Below are positions 9,057 through 17,227 of a stretch of 43,965 nucleotides of DNA, in pieces. The translations under genes were made by a program, and so were the position numbers. Every line of letters begins with the position of its first letter. Position 1 is the stretch's first letter. The notes beneath the pieces were generated by a model, which searched no databases, was not told the origin of the DNA, and worked only from the letters and a program-made list of their open reading frames with translations. Origin of the DNA: Gammaproteobacteria bacterium (GTDB lineage Bacteria > Pseudomonadota > Gammaproteobacteria > Ga0077536); NCBI GenBank assembly GCA_020845935.1, contig JADLEV010000042.1, forward strand, positions 1-43,965. The letters run 5' to 3'.

Positions 9057-9611
9057 ATGACCTGGAAAAACACCGAGCAACGTTACGGTTCACTGTCGAT
9101 CGCGATGCACTGGGGCATGCTGCTGCTGATGATCGCTGTGTATGCATGCATCGAACTGCGGGTGTTCTACCCCAAGGGCAGCGATCCGCGGGAAGCGCTG
9201 AAGCAATGGCACTTCATGCTCGGGCTGACCGTGTTTGCACTGCTCTGGTTGCGTCTGGCATTGCGCCTGCTGGGCCCGATACCCCGAATCGAACCACCGC
9301 TGGGTATCTGGCAACAGCGCTTCGCCGCATTGATGCATCTGGCCCTGTACCTGTTCATGTTCGTAATGCCCTTGTTGGGCTGGCTGCTGCTGAGCAGCGA
9401 AGACAAGCCGATTCCCTTCTTCGGCTTGCAGCTTCCTGCGCTGATCGGCCCGGACGAAGCCCTGGCCAAATCGCTCGGCGAGATCCACGAAACGATCGGC
9501 ACGCTCGGGTATTTCCTGATCGGTTTGCATGCCGCCGCTGCGCTGGCGCACCACTATTTCTGGCATGACAACACGCTCGCGCGCATGTTGCCGAGTGGCC
9601 GGAACGGTTAG
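9057..9611 (+). CDS. Cytochrome b561
   Basis: 184 residues from the ATG at 9057, which has a strong ribosome site (GGGGAGGAGG, 9041-9050); the in-frame upstream part lacks one. Four TM helices are visible: about residues 15-35, 47-67, 83-105 and 140-160. Histidines likely to ligate two b haems lie in 'SIAMHWG', 'KQWHFMLG', 'ALMHLALY' and 'LIGLHAAAALAHHYFW'. Bacterial b561 proteins of the CybB group oxidise ubiquinol at the inner membrane, some passing electrons to superoxide. Length and motif order are typical. It stands alone with its own likely promoter, downstream of the receptor remnant. Confidence 0.88.
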   Translation: MTWKNTEQRYGSLSIAMHWGMLLLMIAVYACIELRVFYPKGSDPREALKQWHFMLGLTVFALLWLRLALRLLGPIPRIEPPLGIWQQRFAALMHLALYLFMFVMPLLGWLLLSSEDKPIPFFGLQLPALIGPDEALAKSLGEIHETIGTLGYFLIGLHAAAALAHHYFWHDNTLARMLPSGRNG

Positions 9612-9823
9612 CGCCGCAACGCCCAGCCCACGAGGCATTCCCGCAAATAACAGGTGCCCGCTGACGCGCGGCGCGCCGTCACCGTCGCCGTGATCATCGA
9701 ACTGGCTGGATCGCCGAATCCCTGCGACATCACGACCGCCGCGATCGCCGAACAGAGGTAGCTCACGCAAGGAGCGTAGTTTCGACACTTTCCGAGCAGG
9801 GGGGGCGATCTGGATAGCCACAC
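9608..9823 (-). CDS. Doubtful small Cys-containing ORF
   Basis: The 280-base gap between the b561 gene and the flavoprotein gene holds no clear gene. On the minus strand a GTG-started frame of 71 codons ends with a TAA overlapping the b561 stop. Its last 60 codons have the G/C-rich third positions of real genes here and encode 'CRNYAPCVSYLCSAIAAVV' and 'SAGTCYLRECLVGW', with five cysteines. I recognise no family and no good ribosome site. It could be a small protein, the tail of a lost gene, or chance. Confidence 0.2.
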   Translation of the reverse strand: MWLSRSPPLLGKCRNYAPCVSYLCSAIAAVVMSQGFGDPASSMITATVTARRASAGTCYLRECLVGWALRR

Positions 9824-9891
9824 TCGGCGCTTTCATTTCCAGGCGAATGGCGCCATGCTGGCGCGGACGATTCAACCTTGGGAGGAAAGCA

Positions 9892-10260
9892 ATGGACCCA
9901 CTGATTCACGCAATCGCAAAACACGAAGGCACCGCGACGATCGTCACGCTCGGCCCCGACGGGCCCCATGTAGTCGCGACCTGGAATAGCTATCTCGATC
10001 CGTGCGACGACGAGACGTTGCTGATTCCGGTCGGCAACTATCAGCAGACCGAACGCAACATCAATTCCGGCAGCGACCTGACGATGCTCATCGGCAGCCG
10101 CGAAGTTGCCGGCAAGCGCGGCCCTGGTACCGGCGTTCGTCTGCGAGGCCGCGCCGAATTCGAGTACCAGGGTGCCCGCTTCGAACGAGTGAAGAGTCGC
10201 TTTCCCTGGGCCCGCGCCTGCCTCACGTTTCGTGTCGGGAGCTGCGAGCAGTTGTTGTAA
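9892..10260 (+). CDS. Small FMN-binding protein, pyridoxamine-phosphate-oxidase-like
   Basis: 122 residues from the ATG at 9892, which follows a GGGAGGAAAG ribosome site. The sequence 'GTATIVTLGPDGPHVVATWN' and the 'GSREVAGKRGPGTGVRLRG' segment match the split-barrel fold of PNPOx-like flavoproteins. Length and motif order are very close to the 122-residue FMN-binding protein described from Desulfovibrio. Such proteins bind one FMN per subunit of a dimer and are thought to act in cytosolic electron transfer; they are not pyridoxine-synthesis enzymes. The gene is convergent with the amidohydrolase gene, 15 bases apart. Confidence 0.8.
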   Translation: MDPLIHAIAKHEGTATIVTLGPDGPHVVATWNSYLDPCDDETLLIPVGNYQQTERNINSGSDLTMLIGSREVAGKRGPGTGVRLRGRAEFEYQGARFERVKSRFPWARACLTFRVGSCEQLL

Positions 10261-10275
10261 CGCGCCGCGGCAGTT

Positions 10276-11580
10276 TCACTTGCCGAACAAATAATCCGCG
10301 GCCAGGTGCGCCAGCGTACGCACACCGAGCGGCAGCACGCGTTCATCGACCGCGTACAACGGGGAATGATTGGCTGGCGATGTTTCGGGATCGACGCCGG
10401 GTGGATTGCTGCCGAGGAATAGGTACAGCCCCGGCACTTCGCGCTGGTAGAACGAGAAGTCCTCGGCGCCGGTGACCAGCGTCGAGATGGCGACATTCGC
10501 CTTGCCGGCGACGCGTTCCAGCGTCGGCAGCATGCGCTCGGTGAGCTGCGGATCGTTCGCGGTCACCGGATACATCGGCACGATGCGAAGGTCAGCGGTC
10601 GCGCCAGCGCTCGCGGCGATCGATTCCACGGTGCGCTTGATGCGCTGATGGATATCCGCCTGCATGGCGTCATCGAAGGTGCGGATCGTGCCTTCGAGCA
10701 CGACCTCGTCCGGAACGATGTTGTTGCGAATGCCGCCGGCGAAGCGGCCGACCGTGATCACCGACGGTGCCTTGGTCACATCGACCTGCCGGCTGGTGAT
10801 GGTCTGCATGCCGAGCACGACCTGCGCGCCGATGACGATCGGATCGATGCCGCCCCACGGCAGCGCGCCGTGCGTCTGCCGGCCGCGGATCGTGATCACG
10901 AAGCGATCGGCCGCCGCCATGATGCTGCCGGAGCGATAACTGATCTGGCCGACGTTGCCCTTGCTCCAGACATGCAGCGCGAACATCGCGTCCGGCTTCG
11001 GGTCGCGCAGCACGCCTTGCGTGATCATCAGCGGCGCGCCACCCTCCTCGCCCTCCGGCGGTCCTTCCTCGGCCGGTTGGAAGACGAATTTTATCGTGCC
11101 GGGCAGGCGATCCTTCATGCCGGCGAACAGTTCGGCAACGCCGAGCAGCATCGCCATGTGATTGTCGTGGCCGCAGGCGTGCATCACGCCGACTTCCTGG
11201 CCGTTGTAGGTCGCCTTCTCGCGCGACGCGAACGGCACATCGACCTGCTCGGTGACCGGCAGGCCGTCCAGTTCCGATCGAAGCGCGACCACCGGCCCCG
11301 GCATGCCGCCGCGCAGCACGCCGACGACGCCGGTGTGCGCGACGCCGGTGCGCACTTCGAGGCCGAGGGCGCGCAACTGATCGGCGATCAACTTGGCGGT
11401 GCGGGTCTCACGGTTGCCCAGTTCCGGGTGCTGATGGATGTCACGCCGCCAGGCGACCACCTTCGGCTCCAGGCGCGCCACGGCGCGGTCGATCTCTTCG
11501 GCCAGCGGACTCGTCACCGTCTGCGACGGGACAGCGGCCGACATCGTCGAACACAGCAGCAAGGCAAACACGCGTTTCAT
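10276..11580 (-). CDS. Exported M20D amidohydrolase (hippurate hydrolase/IAA-amino acid hydrolase type)
   Basis: 434 residues from the ATG at 11578-11580, which overlaps the upstream VOC stop (ATGA). A signal peptide (MKRVFALLLCSTMSAAVPSQ) precedes the catalytic part. The M20D motifs are present: 'DIHQHPELGNRET' (about 53-65), 'HACGHDNHMAML' with metal ligands, 'VFQPAEEGPPEG' with the catalytic Glu, and 'VTGAEDFSFY' near the C-terminus. A lid dimerisation domain lies between. The family hydrolyses N-acyl amino acids and related amides using a metal pair. The signal peptide puts it in the periplasm, where it could free a carboxylic acid for the two MFS transporters encoded upstream in the same cluster; that link is inference. 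Confidence 0.85.
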   Translation of the reverse strand: MKRVFALLLCSTMSAAVPSQTVTSPLAEEIDRAVARLEPKVVAWRRDIHQHPELGNRETRTAKLIADQLRALGLEVRTGVAHTGVVGVLRGGMPGPVVALRSELDGLPVTEQVDVPFASREKATYNGQEVGVMHACGHDNHMAMLLGVAELFAGMKDRLPGTIKFVFQPAEEGPPEGEEGGAPLMITQGVLRDPKPDAMFALHVWSKGNVGQISYRSGSIMAAADRFVITIRGRQTHGALPWGGIDPIVIGAQVVLGMQTITSRQVDVTKAPSVITVGRFAGGIRNNIVPDEVVLEGTIRTFDDAMQADIHQRIKRTVESIAASAGATADLRIVPMYPVTANDPQLTERMLPTLERVAGKANVAISTLVTGAEDFSFYQREVPGLYLFLGSNPPGVDPETSPANHSPLYAVDERVLPLGVRTLAHLAADYLFGK

Positions 11581-12677
11581 TTTCCTTCCTCCGCCGGCAC
11601 TGGCCGTTCGAACAACTGCACGAAAGCGCCGGTATCGAGATCGCGCACCAGCACCACCTTGTAGCCCGCCATGTCGACGATGCCATCCGATACGACTTCC
11701 GCCCCGGCGCCTTGCAGCCGCACCAGCAAGGAAGCGAGATCCCGCACCTCGAAGCCGACGTAGCTGATGCCGATGTCGGTGATGGCCCGCGGCGCGACCG
11801 GCTTGCGCCGATTCAGATATTCGACCAGTTCGAAGCGCAGGCGCAGTTCCGGGTCGGCGGCCTCCGGGAACGAGCCATTGTGCAGTCTCAGGACATTGCC
11901 ATGGCCGCCGGTCGCGCTGTCGAGAAAATCGCCGCTCAGCCACTCGTCGGACGTCGGCGGAAAGCGCTCGCCCAGCAGCGAACCGTAGAAGCCTTTCGCG
12001 AGGTCGATGTCGGCGACGACGATGCCGATATGATCGAACGCCGGCACGGTTCCGGTTCGCGGCGCAGTCGCGGTCGTCGCCAGTGACGCCGGCCGGCGAT
12101 CGAACAGTTCGAGGTCCATGCCGTCCGGGTCGGTCAGGTAGGCGATGCTGCCCCTGGTCTCGCCGGGACGGACGATCAGTTCGCCGCCCCAGGTCCGCGG
12201 CCACAGCATGCCGGCGGCGCGCAACCGCTCCCAGGTCGCCACCGGATCCGGCACCGCGACCGCGAGATGCACCGCGCCCGGCTCCCACGGCGTCTTGCCG
12301 CCGGTCGTGTCCCGGCGGGTGATGCCGCGATACTCGCGCAGGTACAGCGTGAACGGCTGGCCCGAAACGGCGCTCTCGATCGTGAACTTCGCCATCCGCG
12401 ACGTGAGGTTGCGCGTGCCATGGATCCGGTTCATCACCGGGTCGGCCCGCCATGACGAATCGACGCCTTCGATCACCGGATCGAAGCCGAGCAGCCGATA
12501 GAACGCGATCGCGCGTTCGAGGTCGCGCACCATGCGGCCCGCATAGGCCAGACCAACGATCTGGCCCTTGCTCTGTGCCAGAAAAGCCGGTGTCTCCTGG
12601 GCCCGTCCCGCCGCCGCGCCGCACAGCAACAGGGCACCGCACAACGCCAGGCACCACCCACCACGTCGAACGTTCAT
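11577..12677 (-). CDS. Exported two-domain VOC (glyoxalase/bleomycin-resistance-like) protein
   Basis: 366 residues. The start at 12677 opens a signal peptide (MNVRRGGWCLALCGALLLCG, cut after AGRAQ) and has GAGG just upstream. Two VOC modules follow: residues about 40-200 ('RMVRDLERAIAFYRLLGFDP' ... 'YLTDPDGMDLELFDRR') and about 215-360 ('FDHIGIVVADIDLAKGFY' ... 'VRDLDTGAFVQLFERP'). VOC proteins are metal-dependent isomerases, dioxygenases or lyases, or binding proteins. Exported versions are uncommon and I cannot name a substrate. The stop overlaps the amidohydrolase start, so the two are coupled. The RLP-cupin gene ends 74 bases upstream. Confidence 0.8.
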   Translation of the reverse strand: MNVRRGGWCLALCGALLLCGAAAGRAQETPAFLAQSKGQIVGLAYAGRMVRDLERAIAFYRLLGFDPVIEGVDSSWRADPVMNRIHGTRNLTSRMAKFTIESAVSGQPFTLYLREYRGITRRDTTGGKTPWEPGAVHLAVAVPDPVATWERLRAAGMLWPRTWGGELIVRPGETRGSIAYLTDPDGMDLELFDRRPASLATTATAPRTGTVPAFDHIGIVVADIDLAKGFYGSLLGERFPPTSDEWLSGDFLDSATGGHGNVLRLHNGSFPEAADPELRLRFELVEYLNRRKPVAPRAITDIGISYVGFEVRDLASLLVRLQGAGAEVVSDGIVDMAGYKVVLVRDLDTGAFVQLFERPVPAEEGK

Positions 12678-12730
12678 GCGCACATCCTCGCCGGTTGACT
12701 GAATGCCTGTCGGCATGAGCGCCGGATCTA

Positions 12731-12749
12731 CACCGTTCATGCCACGGTG
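12731..12749 (-). repeat. Stem-loop directly after the RLP-cupin stop
   Basis: CACCGT (12731-12736) pairs with ACGGTG (12744-12749) across seven bases, immediately downstream of the RLP-cupin stop codon on the minus strand. A second small stem, ATGCC/GGCAT (12703-12716), lies beyond it. No T-run follows, so these may be mRNA-stabilising or attenuating rather than terminating. Confidence 0.3.
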
Positions 12750-12750
12750 T

Positions 12751-14319
12751 CTATGGTGCCCGCGGGCGATCGCGCTCGTGATCGACGATGCAGAAGAAGC
12801 CGAACGGCTCGGCACTGTCGTTGCGCAACTGGTGTACATCGAGCGGTGCGACGTAGGCCACGTCGAACGGCCGCAACGGCTGCTCGCCGCCGTTGGCGCG
12901 GAGCACACCGGCACCCCGCACGGCGATGATCACATGGGTGTGCACGTGACGTTCCAGGCTGGTATGGCCGCCCGGCTCGAGTTCGAAATAGCGCAGATCG
13001 AAGGCCGTCTGCTCGCCATGCGTGCCGATCAGTTCGACACGGCGCACGCCGGCGAACGGCAGTTCGGCATTCGTCTTGTACGCCGCGCTGTTGCGCCCAC
13101 CCCAGGAATAGTCGCCGCGAAATGGCAGCAGCGTCTGTACCCCCGCGCGCGTGCCCGGCAACTCACAAGCGGAGACGAAGCCGGTCGCCGGCAGGTCGAG
13201 ACGCTCACCGCACAGCGCGCGGATCCGATCGAGAAACGCGCGCGTGCCCCGCTCGAGGTCGGGATCGTGGCCGAGCAGCGAACCGCCGATCAGGAACACC
13301 GTATCCGGACCATAGGCCGTGCAGAGATCCCGCAGATCGTCGAAGTGCATGCCCCCGGCCGGCGCGGGAACGCTGGCGCGCATGTGGCCGAGCGGTTCGG
13401 TCAGGCGCGCCCGCAACGCCATGCAGGTTTGGCGCGAGAACGAAAAGCGGCCGCCATAGCTCGGGAACACCGAGATGTCGGCGCCGCAGAGCCGGAACAA
13501 GGTACCGAGCAGGATCTCAGGTGCGATGCCCTCGGCAATGCCGTTGGTGAAACCGCCAGCGAGCGCCGGGTGCGCCATCAGCAGCACGCCGTAATCGCGC
13601 GCCAGACGGCGTGTGCGTTCCAGCCCGAGGATCAGCGGGCATGCCAGCACGCCCTTGAGGCCGAGGCGCGCGATCAGCGCGAACCGGGCTTCGAGTTCCG
13701 TATCGGGCGCCGAGACATGTGGGAAATAGAGGCAGTTGCGACCGGTCGCGGCATTGGCGTCGGCCACCGCGCGCGCGGTGGCGCGGACCCGGGCGGCAAA
13801 GGCCGCGGCATCATCGGCGAGATTCTGATCGTCTTTGACGATGTCGCCGCCGCCGCGCGCGAACGCGCCGGCCAGCGCCGCGAGATCCGCGACCGCTCGG
13901 CCGCGCGGCTTCAATGCCGTTGCCAGCAATGGCCGATCGAACACGCCCAGCAGATCGCGCAGGCCGGCGCAACCGTAGCGCGGTCCTTCGAATTGATCGA
14001 GCAGATCGTCAGGCAGGTCGAGAGCAACGATACGCACGCCAGGAAACAGGGAAACATTGCCGAACAGCAGGATCAGCAATTGCGAGAGCTGGCCGTTGGC
14101 GAGCGCGCCGTGATAGCGGATGACAGCTTCGGTGTGATCGCCGAACTCGCGCACGTCCTCGACGACGCCGAGCACCTGCGCGAGCACGTTCGGATCATCG
14201 ACCAGCGCCTCCGGCAATTCGACGGTCTGCTCGTAGGCGATGCGTCGCGCCAGGGCCGGCGCTTCGGCTGCGGCACAGGCGAGGCGGTAATGGACGCGGA
14301 TGGCGCCGGTTGCGGACAT
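12751..14319 (-). CDS. RuBisCO-like protein (form IV) fused to a C-terminal cupin
   Basis: 522 residues from the ATG at 14319 (GAGG seven bases before it; alternatives at 14328 and 14388). Residues about 1-368 are a RuBisCO large-chain fold. K137 is in 'ALKPRG', and K162 and D164 are in 'GGDIVKDDQNLADD'. H250 is in 'LLMAHPALAGG'. The phosphate-binding stretches are 'APAGGMHFDDLRDL' (about 320) and 'LIGGSLLGHDPDL' (about 345). The third metal-ligand position (Glu204 in spinach) is Gln165 and no loop-6 lysine is visible, so it should not fix CO2. Residues about 395-522 are a cupin: 'RYFELEPGGHTSLERHVHTH' (H458, H460, H462) and 'VAYVAPLDVHQLRN' (H496). Known RLPs isomerise or enolise sugar phosphates; in R. 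rubrum a separate cupin acts in the next step of methylthio-sugar salvage. Bifunctionality is inferred. Confidence 0.85.
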   Translation of the reverse strand: MSATGAIRVHYRLACAAAEAPALARRIAYEQTVELPEALVDDPNVLAQVLGVVEDVREFGDHTEAVIRYHGALANGQLSQLLILLFGNVSLFPGVRIVALDLPDDLLDQFEGPRYGCAGLRDLLGVFDRPLLATALKPRGRAVADLAALAGAFARGGGDIVKDDQNLADDAAAFAARVRATARAVADANAATGRNCLYFPHVSAPDTELEARFALIARLGLKGVLACPLILGLERTRRLARDYGVLLMAHPALAGGFTNGIAEGIAPEILLGTLFRLCGADISVFPSYGGRFSFSRQTCMALRARLTEPLGHMRASVPAPAGGMHFDDLRDLCTAYGPDTVFLIGGSLLGHDPDLERGTRAFLDRIRALCGERLDLPATGFVSACELPGTRAGVQTLLPFRGDYSWGGRNSAAYKTNAELPFAGVRRVELIGTHGEQTAFDLRYFELEPGGHTSLERHVHTHVIIAVRGAGVLRANGGEQPLRPFDVAYVAPLDVHQLRNDSAEPFGFFCIVDHERDRPRAP

Positions 14320-14420
14320 CGACCTCATGAACCGGCAGGCGGCCGCAGCCGCCGGGGCCGGAGCGACAAGCTCCCGGCCCCGGCGCATACGGCATCAAAG
14401 GACATCGTGACGGAACAAGG

Positions 14421-15740
14421 TCAGGCGCGTGCCGTCACCGGTTCCCGGTACTTCAGCAGCAACAGGACCGCCGCAGCGACTATCGAGCCGAGCGACATGA
14501 TCATCGATACGCTCACCAGCGACAGGCCGCCGGTGAACAGGAAGCCGGCGATGATCGGCGCCAGCACCGAACCACCGCGACCGCAACCGATGGCGAAGCC
14601 GGTACCTGAGGCACGCATCTGCGTCGGGAAGACCTGCGCCATCATCGCGTACAGACCGACGATGCCGCCATTGACGAAGAAGCCGCACACGGCACAAATC
14701 AACGACAGGCGATCGAGATCGGCCGGGGTGTACCCAAATGCCGTCACGGCGACGGTCGACGCGACCATCACCGCGATGGTCAGGCCCTTCAAGCCGAATC
14801 GTTGCGTCAACAGGCCGAGCACCACGCCGCCGGTCGCACCGCCGACATTCAACCAGACCAGCACGCCGGCCGCCGAGGAGGCATCGAAGCCCATGTCGAC
14901 GACGATCTTCGGCACCCACTTGATGATGTAGTAGAAGGTCGTGATGTGCAGGAAGTAGACGAGCGTCATGATCACCGTGATGCGCAGCATGCCCGGCGCG
15001 AATATCTCGACGAGCGAGCCCTTGCGCTCCGCCGGTGGTGTCGGCGGCAGCGCCGCCACTGCCTGCTTGCCGAAGCGCACCAGCGTCGCATTGATCCGTT
15101 CCAGCGCCCGCGGCGGTTGCTTGCGCGTGAGCCAATGGACCGATTCCGGTACCAGCAGGTACACGATCGGAATGAACGCCGCCGTGATCGCGGCACCGAA
15201 ATAGAACACCGAGCGCCAGTCGCTGTCCTTCAGCAGTTCCTTCGCAACGAGGCCGCCAAGCACCGAGCCGACCGGATAACCAATGGCCATCAGCGACACG
15301 CTGAGATTGCGGCGCTGGCCATTGGAGAATTCGGCCGCGCTGGCATTGATCGCGGCCAGCATGCCGCCGATACCGAGTCCGGTCAGCACGCGCCAGATCG
15401 ACAGGTTGACCGGACTGGTGGCGGTAGTCGCCATGAACATGCCAATGGTCATCACCACCAGGCAACCAAGTATCGTCTTGCGCCGGCCGATGTTGTCGGC
15501 GACACCGCCAAGCAGCACCGACCCGAGCGCCATGCCGATCAGTTCCATCGACATCACGATCCCGAGGGCTGCGCGATCGATGCCCCACTCCGCGGCGATG
15601 CCGGGCGAAGCGAAACTGATCGACATGACATCGAAGCCGTCGAGGCCATTCAGGCCGATGGTGATCACGACGGCGATGATTTGCAGCGTGCTCATCGAGG
15701 TCCGGTCGAGCAGGTCGCGCGGATCGGTAGTGGCATTCAT
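14421..15740 (-). CDS. MFS transporter, aromatic acid:H+ symporter (AAHS) type
   Basis: 439 residues from the ATG at 15740, preceded by GGGAG; a TTG further upstream is less likely. Twelve TM segments fit the pattern. AAHS family hallmarks are visible: 'GLNGLDGFDVMSISFASP' in TM1, where acidic residues take part in substrate/proton coupling, the loop 2-3 signature 'GGVADNIGRRKT', 'GLGIGGMLAAINASAAEFSNGQRR' in TM4-5, and the second-half 'MRASGTGFAIGCGRGGSVLAPI'. Relatives such as PcaK and BenK import aromatic carboxylates; the substrate here is unknown. It is 102 bases before the RLP-cupin start and is a close paralog of the next MFS gene. Confidence 0.88.
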   Translation of the reverse strand: MNATTDPRDLLDRTSMSTLQIIAVVITIGLNGLDGFDVMSISFASPGIAAEWGIDRAALGIVMSMELIGMALGSVLLGGVADNIGRRKTILGCLVVMTIGMFMATTATSPVNLSIWRVLTGLGIGGMLAAINASAAEFSNGQRRNLSVSLMAIGYPVGSVLGGLVAKELLKDSDWRSVFYFGAAITAAFIPIVYLLVPESVHWLTRKQPPRALERINATLVRFGKQAVAALPPTPPAERKGSLVEIFAPGMLRITVIMTLVYFLHITTFYYIIKWVPKIVVDMGFDASSAAGVLVWLNVGGATGGVVLGLLTQRFGLKGLTIAVMVASTVAVTAFGYTPADLDRLSLICAVCGFFVNGGIVGLYAMMAQVFPTQMRASGTGFAIGCGRGGSVLAPIIAGFLFTGGLSLVSVSMIMSLGSIVAAAVLLLLKYREPVTARA

Positions 15741-15844
15741 CGTTGCGGGACTCCCTTTCAAGCTAGTGATTGACGACAGCTCTCGTTATGACGGCGCGGC
15801 GCGCAAGCGTAGCATCTTCGGCCACGCTCGGGCGATGACAAGCC

Positions 15845-17176
15845 TCAGCCGGTGGCCTTCGCGTTCTCGGCGTGATCGCCACCAAGCCGCAACCACAGCA
15901 GCGCACCGGCGCCAAGCAGCGAGCCGATCGCCATCATCGTGGCGATGGCCGGCAGACCGAGACCGGCGTCGAACAGGAAGCCGGCAATGATTGGCGCGAG
16001 TACCGCGCCGCCGCGGCCAAAGCCGATCGCGAAGCCGGTGCCCGAGGCGCGCGCATGCGTCGGAAACACCTGGGCGAACATCGCGTACAGGCCGACGATC
16101 CCGCCATTGATGAAAAAACCGCAACCGAGGCAAACCAGCTTCAACTTGAACAGGTCCGCCGGGGTATTGCCGAACAACACCACCAGTAGCGTCGATGCCA
16201 GCAGCGTGCCGAGCGTCAGCGTCTTCAAGCGTACCGCGCGATTGAGAAAGCCGATCGCCGCGCCACCGAGGGCGCCACCGACGCTGGACCAGACCAGCAC
16301 CTGCGCTGCCTGCGAGGGATCGAAGCCCATGTTGACGACGATCTTCGGCACCCACTTGATGACGAAGTAGAACGTCGTCACGTGCAGGAAATAGGCGGCG
16401 GTAATGACCAGCGTGAGCTTGATGAGACCGGGCGAAAAGATGTTCGCGGTCGAGCGGCCTGGGGACTCCGGCGGCACCGCCGGCAACGCCGCGATCGTCG
16501 CATGTCCCATGCGGGACAGAATCCGATTGATCTTGTCCAGGGCGCCCGCCGGCTGCTTGCGCGCCAGCCACTGAATGGATTCCGGCACCAGAAAATAGAT
16601 GATCGGGACGAATACCAGCGTGGCCCAGCCGCCAAGTTCGAAGACGCTGCGCCAATCGCCGTTTTGCAACAGACGTGCCGCAATCGAACCGCCGATGATC
16701 GAGCCGATCGGATAGCCGATCGACATCATCGACACGCAGAAATTGCGTTGCCGATCGTTGGCGAATTCCGCCGCGGCTGCGGTGATCGCGGCGAGCATCC
16801 CGCCGATGCCGAGGCCCGTGATCACGCGCCAGGAGGACAGGTCGATGACATCGCGCGAGGTGGTGGCGCCCAACATGCCGAGTCCCATCAACAACACGCA
16901 ACCGAGCATCATCGCGCGCCGGCCGATGCGATCGGTGAGGCTGCCCAGCAATACCGAGCCGGCCGCCATGCCGATCAACTCCATCGACATCACGGTGCCG
17001 AGCATGGCGTTGGTGACATGCCACTCCCGGGCAATTCCCGGCGAGGCATAGCTGATCGACATCGCGTCGAAGCCATCGAGCGCGTTCAGGCAGACCGTGA
17101 TGAAGACCACGGTGACCTGCAACACACTCATCGGCGCGTCGTTCAGGGTGCGGTGCGGATCGGCGTAGGCACTCAT
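15845..17176 (-). CDS. MFS transporter, AAHS type, paralog of its neighbour
   Basis: 443 residues from the ATG at 17176 (GAGG six to nine bases upstream). Same layout as the neighbour, with matching motifs throughout: 'CLNALDGFDAMSISYASP', 'GSLTDRIGRRAM', 'GLGIGGMLAAITAAAAEFAND', 'FFINGGIVGLYAMFAQVFP' and 'ARASGTGFAIGFGRGGAVLAP'. By eye the two are well over half identical end to end, so they are a tandem duplication that has diverged. Differences cluster in N- and C-termini and in the central cytosolic loop. Two transporters may serve two related acids or act at different affinities. The mog gene ends 52 bases upstream. Confidence 0.88.
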   Translation of the reverse strand: MSAYADPHRTLNDAPMSVLQVTVVFITVCLNALDGFDAMSISYASPGIAREWHVTNAMLGTVMSMELIGMAAGSVLLGSLTDRIGRRAMMLGCVLLMGLGMLGATTSRDVIDLSSWRVITGLGIGGMLAAITAAAAEFANDRQRNFCVSMMSIGYPIGSIIGGSIAARLLQNGDWRSVFELGGWATLVFVPIIYFLVPESIQWLARKQPAGALDKINRILSRMGHATIAALPAVPPESPGRSTANIFSPGLIKLTLVITAAYFLHVTTFYFVIKWVPKIVVNMGFDPSQAAQVLVWSSVGGALGGAAIGFLNRAVRLKTLTLGTLLASTLLVVLFGNTPADLFKLKLVCLGCGFFINGGIVGLYAMFAQVFPTHARASGTGFAIGFGRGGAVLAPIIAGFLFDAGLGLPAIATMMAIGSLLGAGALLWLRLGGDHAENAKATG

Positions 17177-17227
17177 GGCACCTCGGGTTCTCCTGCTTGC
17201 TGGAGGACGCCGCCGGCGCACATGCCG

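Noticed and set aside
10276-12657. Single 793-residue protein fusing VOC-region sequence to the amidohydrolase
   Set aside because: The upstream part is the wrong frame of the VOC gene. A signal peptide and an ATGA overlap at 11578-11580 show two genes.
12751-14319. True carbon-fixing RuBisCO
   Set aside because: Glu204 and loop-6 Lys equivalents are absent, the cupin extension is foreign to RuBisCO, and no phosphoribulokinase or carboxysome genes are nearby.
12703-14931. 742-codon plus-strand frame across the RLP-cupin gene
   Set aside because: Mirror of the RLP-cupin gene, low-complexity and without any recognisable domain.
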